Assembly: GCA_025331125.1 (NCBI GenBank)
Contig: JAOALB010000121.1
Span: forward strand, 62,001 to 126,000
Direction of reading: 5' to 3'
Length of the DNA: 64,000 nt
From: Mycogone perniciosa
Lineage: Eukaryota; Ascomycota; Sordariomycetes; Hypocreales; Hypocreaceae
The notes under the pieces were generated by a model that worked only from the letters and a program-made list of their open reading frames with translations, was not told where the DNA came from and searched no databases. Positions 48,770-61,900 of the stretch are shown here, in pieces. The position numbers and the translations under genes are program-made. How positions within the stretch are numbered: the stretch's first letter is position 1; each line of letters opens with the position of its first letter.

Positions 48770-49312
48770 ATGTCGACAGCAATTGTCCCACCACCCGAAG
48801 TAACTGCCCAGCACTACCCAGGGACTCGAATGTGTATAAGGTCTTACCTGCCGTACGAGCGTATCCTAGAGAAACTCTATGGCTCAGTTGGCGGCCCTGA
48901 GAACCCACCATGGCCGCGTGCCATAGCTCCTGTTAAGAATACGGACCTCGAGACCTTTACTGCCGCTGTTCTATCCGTTGTCGGACCCCATGAGTTCATG
49001 TACTTCAATGAATACAGCCACGATACCTGGGCCCCACCAATATTTGGTATTGGCACTGGTCGCCGATTCAAGCGCGTCTTTATCGGCAATCCACTCCTCG
49101 GCATCACGGTTCTCAGGCACGATCTCACCACTGGCCTCGCTGCTCCAGTTGAGTTGTTCTTTCTAGAGGATGAGGACGGAAAAGCTACCTCAATCTACTA
49201 CCAGCTTCCTTCGTCGCTTATGGCCCGCATCAACACAGACCCCAAGCTCGTGGCCGCTGCATTGAGCCTAGACGAGAAGCTGGAAAATATCGTTATGTAT
49301 ATCGCCTCATGA
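48770..49312 (+). CDS. DUF302-like domain protein
   Basis: A single-exon, 180-residue protein. The C-terminal half matches the DUF302 pattern: RVFIGNPLLGITVLRHDL, then GLAAPVELFFLEDEDGK and the YYQLPSSLMAR segment, corresponding to the 'GNP...plm...L...P.r.LV.eDedGk..v.Y..P..l' order of the family. The N-terminal half (about 1-75) has charged and proline-rich sequence and FMYFNEYSHDTW. No signal peptide or membrane segment. DUF302 proteins have no established biochemical role. It follows the desaturase in the same direction after 1.1 kb; whether it belongs to the same group is unknown. Confidence 0.7.
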   Translation: MSTAIVPPPEVTAQHYPGTRMCIRSYLPYERILEKLYGSVGGPENPPWPRAIAPVKNTDLETFTAAVLSVVGPHEFMYFNEYSHDTWAPPIFGIGTGRRFKRVFIGNPLLGITVLRHDLTTGLAAPVELFFLEDEDGKATSIYYQLPSSLMARINTDPKLVAAALSLDEKLENIVMYIAS

Positions 49313-49394
49313 GGGACTGGGTAATAAGTAGACTTTTGTGCAGGGGAAGGTCAAACAACTAGATAAGATTAATGGTTGACCAAAGATTTGTGTT

Positions 49395-49901
49395 TCATTC
49401 AAGTATATGTTTGAAGACGAGTGAAAGGTAGTCTATTAGCACCCTTTTGTATTTAACTTGACAAATTCCGCACCAAGACCTTTCAATCCCTTGGTACCTT
49501 GTGCCGTTGTGCTTGGCTGTCGTCATCAACCAACACAATATCACCAGACTCTTATGTAAAAATGTGCAACTTGGCAAGGATCTGTCACAAGCGGCTGATA
49601 TCACGACTGAGTTGCTGTTCGCCACCACCATCTTGCTAGGCAGCTTGAAGAAAGTGAGTTCGATTAGCGTTATTACGACAAAGAATAGCGCAATAATTTT
49701 GATACCAACAGGCCAATATCCGAGGATTGTAGGCCCTACTTGGCTCAGAGTCATGGAAACCAGTAGGGCCTGGCCAAGGAAGATTATGGCCAGCATCATG
49801 TTCACATATGTGGCTGGCCATACAGGACGTGATTTCAGGTACACTTTCGAAATGTAACACGTATATGCTGTCTGTATACAGCCAATAAAAAGAATATTCA
49901 A
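49395..49901 (-). CDS. Hypothetical multi-pass membrane protein fragment
   Basis: An open frame of 168 codons with at least two or three clear hydrophobic helices in its first 90 residues (VNMMLAIIFLGQALLVSMTL; IKIIALFFVVITLIELTFF). Upstream on the same strand, frames at 50228-50455 and about 50011-50158 can be joined by a GTGAGT...ACAG intron (about 50158-50228) and also end in a hydrophobic stretch (ALKLLLSSYYLAYTIFFMRML). The pieces could be exons of one gene or a decayed one, since no complete phase-consistent model was found. The family was not recognised. The second half of the 168-codon frame, rich in Cys and Lys, may be read-through beyond a missed intron. Confidence 0.28.
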   Translation of the reverse strand: MNILFIGCIQTAYTCYISKVYLKSRPVWPATYVNMMLAIIFLGQALLVSMTLSQVGPTILGYWPVGIKIIALFFVVITLIELTFFKLPSKMVVANSNSVVISAACDRSLPSCTFLHKSLVILCWLMTTAKHNGTRYQGIERSWCGICQVKYKRVLIDYLSLVFKHILE

Positions 49902-50455
49902 GGAGGAGGAATTGGATAGATCATCAAGCAGTTAGCCGACAACAGTATTTTAACCGTTACTGTCCCTTCTAAAGGTGACTTTCAGGGTCATAAGATCATG
50001 TGTTAAAGGTCTAAGGCACAAACTCTAAGAGCATCCTCATAAAAAATATAGTGTAGGCAAGATAATAACTAGAAAGAAGAAGCTTCAGCGCGTTTGCAAT
50101 AATGGGAAGTGCTAGTGAAGGCGTTTGTATGTCCCCCAGAAATAGTTCGTCGTTCGCCGATCTGTACCCAAAAGGATCTATCACTTTGCCAAGGAGCGCA
50201 TGACAGAACAACGAACCAGTACTGTACTCACCCCTCGATTATTGGAGATCTATGGCGACTTATCGAAATGATACCATTATGAGTGACACGTTCAGTAGTA
50301 CATGTGATTCTCACGATCACCAAGATCAACTTGTCGATCTCGAGTCGACAGTCCACCGCCAAACCTCTGACAGACATTAGGGTACCCATATTTCCCTGTG
50401 AGCATCTCGAAATGGTGTCAGATTGGAATTTGTTCTTGGACGTATCGAGATCCAT

Positions 50456-51590
50456 GATATCCCTAGAACATGGAATATCATAATGAACTTCGACGTTGTG
50501 ATCAAATTGGTTGTCGTAATGGTCGTGCCGCCAACAAGAGTTAGGATCGCTACTGTTATGAACTACTACATGGACACACGGGTAAAGATATCAATGACGC
50601 CACTAGATAGGATATAATACAATTCTTCTTGACACGGATTTTTCATTGTTTTCCCTACGCCTGAGTATTGAATTCTTCGGTCCGGTATCAGTCTCCGGTG
50701 AATCCTTCCGTGGAGCACTTGTTTTTGTCGTCGTCATGCCCACACGACTTCCTTCCCAAATGTTTAGTGAGGGTTGGTTTAAATGTTTCCTTTCAGCCAA
50801 ATATCAGTTACCATGAAGATGGCTTCGGGCTCTTTGAGGTATAAAAGAGTTTCCTGAACTTATTGGTTATGATAGTAGAGCGTCTATCATAGTCGCTAGC
50901 ACTGCTTATGGCATTCTATTCTTTGCTCTCCCCTTTGACCACATCTTCAAGATAACAATTTGTTTAGCTCAGTGCGCGTACGTAGCAGTATCTCTTCTCA
51001 GTTGCTCTTAGCACAATGACAAGGTGTGGGATCTTACTAGGCGGCACGTCCAGACCAAGAAGCTGATGTCGTTGAATTGTTGATCCAGGGCCAAGGGATA
51101 ATTGAATACAACTCAACACTATCAGCTACCGTGTTAGGTTACCTACTGGTAATAAAACTAACCTTCTATAACCTGATTCACCATGTTGCCCTATCTGGTC
51201 TAGGTATCACCGGAGCCACAAAGCCGGTGGTGCCGGTCCGGGCGGGTCCGGTCATCCGGTCATCCGGACTGTTCCCCGTCTTCCTTACCGCATTAAGAAT
51301 CGCGGCCGCCGATTTATGGAGATGGCTCGATCCAGGCACAAGCTAAATTATAGTGCTTTGCTCTTAATGGCCGAAACATTTCGATATGTCCATAAAGGGC
51401 ACCATGTTCAGCCTAAACCAACCTCACGCTGCTAACCCGAAATAGTCGAGCCCATGATACACCGCGAAACCTAAGCGTTTCAGAATAATGAAAGAATATA
51501 TTCGTGTCCAATCTGGTGTTTCTTCGTTCATTATAGTCAAACTTTTCCCCTCCCAACCCGTTTGCCCAATCTGTGACTCAAGGTGCATCT
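50456..51590. other. Intergenic, no supported gene
   Basis: About 1.1 kb. Near 51210-51275 is a short GC-rich run built on GGTCCGG/GGTCATCCGG steps, unlike the AT-rich surroundings, possibly transposon debris. Nothing else recognised. Confidence 0.4.
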
Positions 51591-54203
51591 CTAAAAAGCC
51601 AATCGGATTCTCCGCCTCTTTTCGTCCCGCTCTTGACTCTTCCGTCCGATGTTCCTGTGCACTTCCTTTCTCTTTCTTCGCAGACGTCTTAAAAGCCTCC
51701 CTTGTCTCTTCAAACCTTTCTTTCGTCTCTTTAATCCCTTCTCACCGTCATTAATCAACTTGGTTAGTTCCTCCACACCTTCTCCCAATACTTGATCCAC
51801 GCGTTTGGGACCAAAACGGCGCTTTAAATAAGATATGACATCGTGGCGTTCCATCAGCACCCTCAGCACGTCACTTCTCTGACACCTTGCAGCGTGATCA
51901 ATAGGTGTCATCCCTTCATGATCAACTGAAATCGGCGAGATATCGGGTCGCTCCAGTAGCAACACGATCACCGAGAGCCGCACACGGTGGTTCTCTATCG
52001 CGCGAGCCAGCGCTGTCTTTCCCTTGTGATCCTTTAAATCAGGCTTGATATCGCACTGCATAAACAGCTTTTTCACTATCCCATGGTTTCCTGGGTCATC
52101 GTGATCTGAAGCCACTGCCAGATGCAGTAGTGTCGAGCCCTCAGGGTCTTTCATATTGACGTCTGGTGCTGGTTGTCTGTGCAGTAGTAGTAATACCATA
52201 TGCTCCTGTTGCCAGCGTACAGCGGCCTGCAGAGCCACGTTAAAGCAACCCTCCTGTAAGTATAAGTTTCTCCTAACATCCGTTTTCTGGAATGTCGATT
52301 CCATCTCCACTAGCATCTTTTCCACGTCCTTTTGCTCATTAAGGAACGCCCAACACATGGCTGCGAAAAGAAATTTATAGTCGATAGTTCCATCACTCCT
52401 TTTCAGAAGCATCTCGATTATAGCCAAGTTGCCTCTTGACAGTGCGCAGCCTAGGGTCCCAATGGTATCCGGAGTTGTCTTGGCAAATAGTAGCTTGAAC
52501 ACCCCGGCGTGACCTTGCCTTGCTGCTACCCGCAGGGGCGTATCGTTTCGAGAATCTCTAATATTGACATCAACATCCGTCCGATTGAGTAGTTGTTCTA
52601 CAACATTCTCATTGCCGGCTCCTGCCGCCAAATGTAGTGGCGTACTTCCTTGACTATCTCTGGCATTGACTTCGACATCTCCTCGCTCAAGGAGAATCTG
52701 AGTCCCAGGCAACCCCACAAACAATGTCGACATGTGTAAAGCCGATCTTCCTCCGTCGTCCTTGGCGTTGATGTCAATATCCGGTCGCTGAAGTAGCTGT
52801 TTTGCTACTGACTCATGACCGTACCATACTGCTAATTGCAGGGCTGTCATGCCCCTATCATCCAGATCATTAATGTCAATATCTGTTTCTTTGAGCAGCA
52901 TTTTGGCGACGGTTTCACCTCCTATTGTTGCCGCAACGTGGAGCGCTGTGCCGCCAAGCCTAGTTTTTGAAAGTTCGACATCTTCTCGCTCGAGAAGTAT
53001 TTCCAGTATGGCCTCAAGTTCCATGTGCACTGCTAAATGCAGGGCTGTGTAGTACTCATGGTTTCTACCATTGATGTCGATCTCCGTCCTCGCAAGTAGC
53101 AATCTTGCCACAGCCGTGTGTGTATTTAATGAATACATTAAAGCTGTGTAGCCATTCCTGTTTCTAGCATTGACATTTATGTCTTTTCGACCAAGTAGCA
53201 ATCGCACAACTGCTTCGTGTTGCTTCAAGGCCGCCACGTGAAGAGGAGTCAAGCCCTCTGGGTTTGTTGTGTTCACATCCACGTCTCGCTCAACCATCAA
53301 CTTGACTATCGTGGCATCTCCTCTCTCTGCTGCCAGATAGAGAGCGGTGCGACCCTCCTGGTCCGTCAAATTCGTGTCGATATCGTCTTGCTCTAGTAGG
53401 AGTTTCAGAATCTCGATATGATGAGAAGACGCAGCAATCATGAGTGGCGTTTCCGACTCCGAATTGCCCGCGTTTTTATCCACGTCGGCCCGCTCAAGAA
53501 AAAGTCGTACTATGGCTGTCTGCCCATTGCTTGTTGCCAAAAAGAAAGGTGTCTGGCCGTCCAAATTCTCGGCATTGACATCGGCATCGTAATCAAGTAA
53601 CAGCCTGACGATCGACTCGTGTCCGGTTTGCGCAGCTAAGCCGAGAGCTACATGGCTGACATTCTTTCCATAATCTATGTGAACGTCGTTTCGTTCAAGC
53701 AGCATCCTCACCATGGTTTCATATCCTCCATGTGAGGCTAAAGTTAGCGGAGTATGCCCATTGTTGTCGATAGCATCAGCCGCGATATGTGTTTGCTCGA
53801 GCAAAAGTCTCACAATTCCCTCGTGGCCATTGACCACTGCTAGATGGAGAGGCCTTTGACCAGACCTAGACGCGCGGTTTATCAATAGGTTCTCCCTGTC
53901 TGACAAGAGAAGAGGACCGACGGTCCGGTCACTGTCGTTGCCCCAAAGGCTATAATACCCAGGGTACTCGATAATCAGATGGCTGTTTCGATAGAGTATT
54001 GACCTAATCATATCCTCTTCTCCGTTTATCACGAGATAGTTGAGTATTGTCGAGTCATTCTCATCTACTATCCGCAAGTGGCGGTGCGTCAAGCAATTTT
54101 CGAGACCCGGAAACGCACGCAACAGAGAGTACATCTCTTCCGGCTGAGTATTCTCCGCGATTTCAAGGAGAATCTCGCCTGGCAAAAATAAGGGTCCAGG
54201 CAT
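51591..54203 (-). CDS. Ankyrin-repeat protein with F-box-like N-terminus
   Basis: A single 2.6-kb exon encodes 870 residues. Residues about 5-40 (LPGEILLEIAENTQPEEMYSLL) look like an F-box, which would bind Skp1 of an SCF ubiquitin ligase. From about residue 110 there are some 19 consecutive ankyrin repeats of the form TPLHLA..GH..IVRLLLE, many with a D-V/I-D-V/I-N-x-R/T/K link between them. The last ~55 residues are strongly basic and coiled-coil-like (GLKRRKKGLKRQ, RRLRRKRKEV, KRRRIRL), a possible nuclear or nucleic-acid-binding tail. Ankyrin arrays bind protein partners; a substrate-receptor role is inferred. The ATG at 54203 directly precedes the F-box. Intact, unlike the neighbouring relic. 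Confidence 0.85.
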   Translation of the reverse strand: MPGPLFLPGEILLEIAENTQPEEMYSLLRAFPGLENCLTHRHLRIVDENDSTILNYLVINGEEDMIRSILYRNSHLIIEYPGYYSLWGNDSDRTVGPLLLSDRENLLINRASRSGQRPLHLAVVNGHEGIVRLLLEQTHIAADAIDNNGHTPLTLASHGGYETMVRMLLERNDVHIDYGKNVSHVALGLAAQTGHESIVRLLLDYDADVNAENLDGQTPFFLATSNGQTAIVRLFLERADVDKNAGNSESETPLMIAASSHHIEILKLLLEQDDIDTNLTDQEGRTALYLAAERGDATIVKLMVERDVDVNTTNPEGLTPLHVAALKQHEAVVRLLLGRKDINVNARNRNGYTALMYSLNTHTAVARLLLARTEIDINGRNHEYYTALHLAVHMELEAILEILLEREDVELSKTRLGGTALHVAATIGGETVAKMLLKETDIDINDLDDRGMTALQLAVWYGHESVAKQLLQRPDIDINAKDDGGRSALHMSTLFVGLPGTQILLERGDVEVNARDSQGSTPLHLAAGAGNENVVEQLLNRTDVDVNIRDSRNDTPLRVAARQGHAGVFKLLFAKTTPDTIGTLGCALSRGNLAIIEMLLKRSDGTIDYKFLFAAMCWAFLNEQKDVEKMLVEMESTFQKTDVRRNLYLQEGCFNVALQAAVRWQQEHMVLLLLHRQPAPDVNMKDPEGSTLLHLAVASDHDDPGNHGIVKKLFMQCDIKPDLKDHKGKTALARAIENHRVRLSVIVLLLERPDISPISVDHEGMTPIDHAARCQRSDVLRVLMERHDVISYLKRRFGPKRVDQVLGEGVEELTKLINDGEKGLKRRKKGLKRQGRLLRRLRRKRKEVHRNIGRKSQERDEKRRRIRLAF

Positions 54204-54749
54204 TGTGGGAGGTTTAACAGTGATGAGACAAATATTTTCTCCAGAATGCGTTCAAGTTTGTTCTTTGGCTGAGTTGGGGTGGAATTGCGACACCACCAGA
54301 ATTCTGATCGGGGTACGGAGTACGTATAACATATGCACACGGCTCGCTGCGCACTGTTATCACAACAGGCCTCAGAATGTGATGTTGTCGCAGCAGGGGA
54401 GCAATATTAGTAATATTTGACATATATTGCTACTATTATTATCGTGTTCTCAAGGCAGGGGGGTCTTCCAAATCGGTTCCTATTCGCCTGTCTTATTCAT
54501 GGCGCTTGCTGCATATCTTCCCGGTCTCAAGCTCCCCACTCCTCCATTTCTTTTCTTCTTCTTCTCTATTCCCCAAATCGACCATATTCCAATGCCCTAT
54601 TGCATGGCTTGAGTCATGCCTTCTCAACCAAATCACTCTTTCACGTCCTTAAGCACAGATTACTGCATGGTCTATGGGTGCATCTGTATGCTATATTGGG
54701 CCTTCTACGAAATAGACAGCGGCTGTAGTTCACTCACCACACCAATATG

Positions 54750-55740
54750 TTCCTAGAACACTGCATGATGGAGAGGAGCCTCAGCGACCTTGAGTGTAGC
54801 ATTCGACTCCACAATCATACCTCCTTGCTGCCTAGTCCAAGGCTGTCCAGTCAGAACCATTTCGGCGAAACATGGTCACATCACCGCGGTCCAATAGTGC
54901 AGCCTCATAGTCTCCCGTCCGTGCCAAGCTTGCATTACTACTACGTATCTACGAGTAAATGAGAGGCGTTGGCCCCGCCCAGATATACCATGATTCACGA
55001 CGGCTTCGTGGCCTGCTGCTGCCTGCAGAGCCATGTTACTCTGTATTGCCTCAGTTAATCGTCATCCGTAGTGCCAACCCGGGTTTCCTTGTTCTGTAGC
55101 AGCAGTTAGATAACGCTCTGATGTCCTTCTCCTATTGCGTATAGCAAAAAGTGCAGCCCTTCTCGTCCGTCAAGGTTGACGTGTATGTCTTTTCAGCCAA
55201 GCAGAAATCGCGCAGCTGCTTCATTCCAGTGTCTGTAGTTGCATAGAGGCGTATGAGTGTAACCACGCCTGTCTTGTGGGTCCATTTGAATATGCGTATG
55301 TGTCAGACCACAAATCCAGCAAAAGTGAATCTCCACACTATGTACGTGGATCAGTGACCTTATATGCTATGTGACAGTATGCGTGTCCTTCATACCCACC
55401 ATCAACTGCCCTGCTGGCAAGGGTGTACAATTTTTATGCATAGTTTGCCATTATTGTCCTCTCTTTTTCTCTTTTTAAAAACAGGTTTATTACCTCAACA
55501 ACTCCTCCCGCCCGCAGCCTCAAAATCCACCCCCACATTATGCCGTTACCGCAGTAATTGTACTAAGGCTTTATTCCCCTCACACACAGCCTGAGACAAC
55601 GGTATCTCAGCTGTCTTAATTAGAGGATTTGTCTCAGTACATAGCAATTTGTACTGTGTTTCCGCCCTTGCCCACAACGTCTGGTATAGCCTGACTGCCC
55701 GGGTAAAAGCCTCCCAATGTCTCGAGGCCAAGAAACACAC
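54750..55740 (-). pseudogene. Ankyrin-repeat gene relic
   Basis: Scattered ankyrin-like words on the minus strand in several frames, broken by stops: IPLSQAVCEGNKALVQLLR (about 55545-55620), AAARFLLG with stop then KDIHVNLDGREGLH (about 55150-55230), ALQAAAGHEAVV (about 55000-55035), and YEAALLDRGDV followed by NGSDWTALD (about 54850-54920). They lie in the order expected of one array. No open gene remains. It sits directly upstream of the intact ankyrin gene on the same strand, so it may be a decayed tandem copy. Confidence 0.6.
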
Positions 55741-55910
55741 ATAAGATAGTATACTATTTTTCAGGGTCGAGGTATTCGGCTGGCTATCTGGAGGAGAAGC
55801 TGGGGCGGGGAAATGGATGTATCAGGCGTTGTGGTAGAATGCGCAGTGGATATATGAACAGACCGGCAGATAAATCTCCAAGATATGAAACACTAAACCA
55901 CAGTACTGCT

Positions 55911-58900
55911 CTAAGCCAAGAAGCCCACATTCTTCCAGCTGCTGACAAACAAACGAATTAGACTCTCCCTGATGGGCCCAATGTTTGCTAAAGTGGGCGA
56001 GTGCTCTCTCGCCTTGGCTGTTCCCAGTAGAAGTCCTCCACAACTTATCCGCACAAAATTGGCATCCAAGAAATCTACCAGCAAGAATCCCGGGTTGGCA
56101 CCTTCGGGGCTATTGTCCTCCCGTCGCGGCCAATCTCGCACCCGCTGCAACCACTCCTCGAAAGGAATTATACCCGTTGTATTTTGTGGAATTTCCAAAA
56201 CATTGGCTAGCACATTGATGACATCTCTCCAGGGCTGGCGCACTGGATTCTCTATGTGGTAGATGGGATGCAGTGTCACCTTGTCTGGCTGTGTCAGAAT
56301 CTCGACCAGTGTCTGTGCCACATCATCGGCTGTTGTCCATCCCATAGAGCTTGGGAGATCTGGAAGAGCACGAAGTGTCTGGGATGACTTGATCATAAAA
56401 GATACATGTTCCATAGGATTCCAATGACCACTAATGCTGCTGCCAGCAATCTGGCCCAGGCGCACCGCAGTTGCACGGAACCGGTCGGGGTATAGATGAA
56501 GCATTGCATCTAGCATGCGCTCATAGATGTACTTTGCGTCACCATACCCAGTCGGTAATACGCTACCAATGGGAACTCTTTCTTCGGGCACGACCTGTTT
56601 GCCTGTCCAGAGCGGGTGGTGGCCAACGGCGGCAATGGACGAAATGAACTCGAACGTTACCAAGCGCCCACGAGCCGAGATATCGCGCGCGAGGCTTACC
56701 ATGTGCTTCATGATGCGCAGCTGAGGCTCGAAGCGCCTGACAGGCCATTTGGAGTGCATAAGCCAAGCGTTGTGCACGATATGTGTGACGCTATCGAGGA
56801 GTGAGCGATGATTGTCGTCAGACAGACCAAGGTTTGTAGGGTTCGATAGACCTGCTTCAAACACCACAATTTTGGCCTTGATGTCCGTAGGAAGCTCGAT
56901 GCCCTTTTTAGACAAAGCTTTCATTTGTCGCTGCCATGGATCTTCTTTATTGGGACGATTGAGGCACACAACACGCTCGACATCTTTGCAGAGGGCCGCC
57001 TCCACGACCAAGTGAGCACCCAGGCCGCCAGTAGCGCCGGATATCAATATGCATTTGTCTCGCAGGTTGGACTCGGAAACACTCGTAGCCACAGGTGATG
57101 CTAGGTTGTTCATGGAGTCAGCAAAACCTTGAGTCAAGTCGCGTACATAGTTAGCAACGACCTGTTCTCGTACCACACAGTCTGTAGAAGCTCCATTGCT
57201 GGGGTGGTAGTCAATGGCGTGTTGCATCACACGTTCGCATCTGATCGCCAAGAAAATTGTTAGAATTCGGTTCATGTCATTCTATAAAGCCGGAGGATGA
57301 AGTCTATATACAATAGGCAGGCCAAAATAGCAAGGAAAACGATCTCAACACTACTTACCGGCTAGTCGTGTCAGCAGAAGCCAGTATCAATTTCTCAATA
57401 TCGCTTTCTGGTCTTACGCCATCTGTCCAGTCCACATGGCCATAGCCAATGGCTTGCAGATCTTTCTCCCACCTCGACTCACAAGCCATGGTGTGCCGGT
57501 ACGCATCATCAAACAGCCACGAACCCTCAGAGAGGCCAAAGATGAGGTTGACCCAGTCGGGTGTGCGTGTCATCCCCAGCATGAAGAGAAATCCGTCTAG
57601 ACGCAAGAGGTGGCGGATGTTCTTCACACTCTCGAGGAAAGAATGAGCAGAATGGGTGGCCTGACCGGCGTTGCTAGCAATAACAAAGTGCTGTGTGCCC
57701 ACTAGATCCTGCTCCGGTGCCTTCTCATTGTCGAGGGCGCGGAACCTCATCCACGGATATTGGTTGCCCCATTTCTTGCGTGCAGCTGCAACAAAAGATA
57801 ACTCCGGGTCCGTAAACTTGTACTCAACCGATACTCCCAGCAGCGCTAAAAACGGCACAAGTCGCTTTGTGATGTCTCCGGTGCCTGCTCCCATTTCCAG
57901 TATTCGGAGGGGCCGACTTTCGCCGACTCCGTTCGGCCCCACACGGGGCTTTGAGGTCAGCCTGGTTAGAAAGTCTTCCATCTGTGCGTATAGCACCCGG
58001 TTCAGCGGCCATTCAGCATAAAAGACACTGAGGAGCTCGCGGCCTTCTGGACAGCCGAATATCAGCTTTTCACCATCTGGCTCGCCAGATAGCACGCGGG
58101 CGAGGTTTACACCCGCGTAATATATGAGCTTATCGGCTGGGTGCTGATCTAGGAAGCGCGCGAGCATTTCCTCGTACAACTCCTTGCTGTGGCGCTGAGG
58201 AAGTGGTACTGCCGTTCTTGTAATTCTATCACCGTCGACCTTGATGATCTGTGTCCTAGCTTCCAGCATCTCGTACAAATAGGTGACAATCTGCATGTGG
58301 TACTTGCCATGAGATATTCGTGAGAGCTGCTGACCGGGTCGGGAATTACGGAATCCAGCACCAAGAGCTTCAAATGCTTCAATAGTCAGAGCCACTGTCA
58401 ACTCATTCTGTCTTGGTAAGTCAGCAACATAATGGGACTGGCCCATGTCAGTTATACGTCCGTCTATCAGCTTCTTAGTCTCATAGAAAGCTTCAATGAC
58501 GGTCGCAAATGAAAGTTTCAGCTCGCTAAACTCTGCCACTCCAAACTCCTCTTCGTCGGGTGGAGGAGTCGTAACGTCAGCCCTAACACCAGCGCCATCT
58601 GCAGAGGACGTGGTGCTTGTTGCATCGCCATCAGACCCTTCATTTGACTCATCGACCTTGACTAGTACCTGGGTATCCATGCCTATACCCAGAGCACTGG
58701 CAACACATTTCATCAAGCCGAGCATGTCGTTGACGGCGAGAATCTCGATCTCGGGCAACTTGACTTTGAGCATCTTCTCAATCTCGTGTACCATTTCCAT
58801 TCCAGTCAACGAGTCAATACCTAAATCAGCTAGTTCACTGTCGTCCTTGATCTCGTCCAGTTCCAGGCCAGACAGGTCTGCAATAACAGCTTTCACTTTC

Positions 58901-61900
58901 TGCTCATAGTTATTCCCAGGGGCCTGCTGTTGCAACTTGGACTGTGAGTCAGATTTGACTTGCGTTGGAAAAATTGTTGGCAAAGCCCGTGGCGCTTGGG
59001 ACCCAATTGGAGACAGATCTACAGTGCTTGGTATGGACGGTCTAGACGTGTTAACAGGAGCAGGTTGGACCACGCTGGATGATGTTTTCTCCACCGACGA
59101 GGGTTCGCTCAGGCGCGTGAGCAACTTTTCCATGGAGAGTTTGGGAATCTTGACATATGCTATGCCAAGAATGACCTCAACCAGAGCCCCGTTCGCGGCA
59201 TCAAAGATAAAAACATCGGTCAGCGACAATTTGTCGGAGGGAGAATGATGCCTAGCAAAGGCGTGAAACTCGTTTGGCCATTTAGTGAGCGGCGCTCGAA
59301 TCCACTGATCAATAGCATTCGCAAGATAGACGTCATTCTGAGATCGCTCTGTCATGCAGTTGATCCAAAGCCCGCCAAGCTGGCAAAAGGTATCCACGAG
59401 GTGTGCATCAAACCAAAGGTCTTCCGGATTCTTGCGAATGACATGACCAGCCGACTCATTTCCACGGCTGGCTAGTTTTTGCATACCACGAAACTCGTCA
59501 CCGTAATCTACGACCTCAGCAAAGATGCGGTAGATGTTGCGATTTGTGAGTACCTCGTCAGCATCTGCGCTCTGGAGCAGCTCTGTGGCGCGATGATGCC
59601 CGAATAGCCGTTCGAAGAGAACCAGCTGGTGCCTTAAGGACTTGTCATTGCCGTCACGAAAAATTATTTTACCTATTGTGTGAAGCATGCGAGATTGAGC
59701 ATGGTTCTCAGTACTGAAGATTTCGAACTGCCACTCAGGTCCACCTTGAGCATCATTCTTGACTTCGATCCACGTCGCGCGTGATGAATTTTGACAGACG
59801 GGCGACTTGTACTCGACGTCTTGAATTTGTGGCTGGTAAACTGTGCGATATTCGGGATGAAGAGTGCCAATGGCGTCAATCACGAAGCCAATTTGGACCG
59901 TGGCAGGACATATAGGTGCCGTTTGTATGGTGAGATGCCCAGCCAGTAGCTTTTTGTACTTTTCAGTTGTGGTGTTGATACGGAACAGTGCCTCTTTTTG
60001 CGCCGGACCATCCTGGAACCCCATGAAAGTTGTTGGTTCCTCTGTCTCGGGCGACGTCTTGGACTGTTCTGCAGCCGATGTTGGTGAATGTTTTGGTGGC
60101 GTCTTCAGTTCCATCCAGTGTCTTGAATCTGGGTCGAACTGATATGGGGGCAGAAGTAGGGGCTTGAGATCTGTCTGGTAACGCCTCTGCAAGCCATGGT
60201 GCGCCCAGTGCTGTACGCGAAGACCAGCCTTCCAAAGAGATACAGTGCTCTCGGTCAGCTTGTTCCAGCCATCATTGCAACTAGCAATGTTTAGACCTTG
60301 GAAAGTGCGTATTCCTTTGATACCCGAGGTTTTTAATGCTCGGGAGGCCATGGATGTAATTGTGGAATTAGTACCAGCCTCGAGGAAGACGCAAGGAGAT
60401 TGAGAGTACTGTCGTGCCAAACGCTCAACTGCATGGTGGTAGTACACAGGGTTACGCATATGGTGTGCCACAAACCTCGGTCTCAAGTCTGATGTCGATA
60501 TATCCTTTCTGGCTAGCTCAAGAGGAATAACTGGCTTGCGGAAAGTCAAACTTCGAGCACTCTGTTCAAGGCCATCGAGGAGCGGATCAACAAGAGCTGA
60601 ATGGAAGGCATTTGTCACGTTCAGCCTCTTACTCTTGACAGGCTTGTTTTGTAATTCTTGCAAGTGGGTGGCTACAATTTCAATCGCGGTAGTCGATCCT
60701 GCTAGAGTGAAGCTCCTTGGTCCATTATAGCAAGCAATACTAGCAGGTTTGTCGGAATGTCTGTTGTTGGCGTCGATGAGCAACTTCTCCACATCGCTCA
60801 AGTCGGCTTCGATAGCCATCATCGCGCCCTTGTCGGCACCCCACACGTCTCGCACGAGAGAGGCTCGGCTAACAATCATCGCGATCGTGTCTTCTAAAGA
60901 TAGAACTTCAGAAATGCAGAGCGCTGTCAGCTCACCGAAGCTATGGCCCACAAGGGCAGCCGGCTGAATTCCAGAGTCCATCCAACAACGGGCGCAAGCA
61001 TATTGCATGGCGAATAACATCGTTTGCAACTGAACCGTGTCGGAAATATGAGTACTTTCGAAGATTTCGGGGAAAATGCTTTCGTATCCAAGAGATTGGA
61101 CGACATCATCAACATGGTTGAGATGCTTGCGCAAGATAGCTACACTATGATATACTTGACGATCGAGACCAATATAAGTCGATACTTGGCCGCCGAAGCA
61201 CAAAACCACTTTGGTAGCTGATATGGCAGAGGGCTGTAGAGTTGAAGAGATATTGGCATCACCCTTCTCAAATGCGCTCAAGATTTTATCCAGTTCCTCA
61301 ATAGACCCAGCTGTAAATATTAAGCTCTGATCTAAATTCCGGTTACTCTGATGGGCGAGGTTGAAAGAGATGTTAGCTAGTGATATATTCTCAGCAGACC
61401 GGACAAGAAATTTTCGGAAAGCCTTCGTGTAGCGACGCAGACTCTTGTCGTCTAGACCACTAATCCAGAAAGGGTATTTGGCCCCAGATGCTGCTCCAGC
61501 GACCTCTTTCTCCTTGGCAACAGAGAGAGACGGTGCCTGTATAACTACCATCGAGGCATTTGATCCCGATGCGCCATATTTATTAATAAGAGCCGCGCGA
61601 AAGTCTGTATCCCATGGCTGTGCATGAGTAGGAATAAACAGTTTATCGGAAGGACTTGGGTTTAGAGCCGGATTCATAGTGTTGAAACTGGCTTGCGGCG
61701 GTAGCATGCCCTTGCTAAGCATGAGCAGGACCTTGACCAGGCTGATAATACCCGAGGTGCATTCCAGATGGCCAACCAACCCTTTGACGAGCTGACCATC
61801 AGCGGTTTTCCTGATCCTCGATGCGTACCGCCCAAAACTTGCCGAATGCTGCTATACTCAGCTGGGCATAATTCTCCCTCCTACAGGATGCAAAGACCGG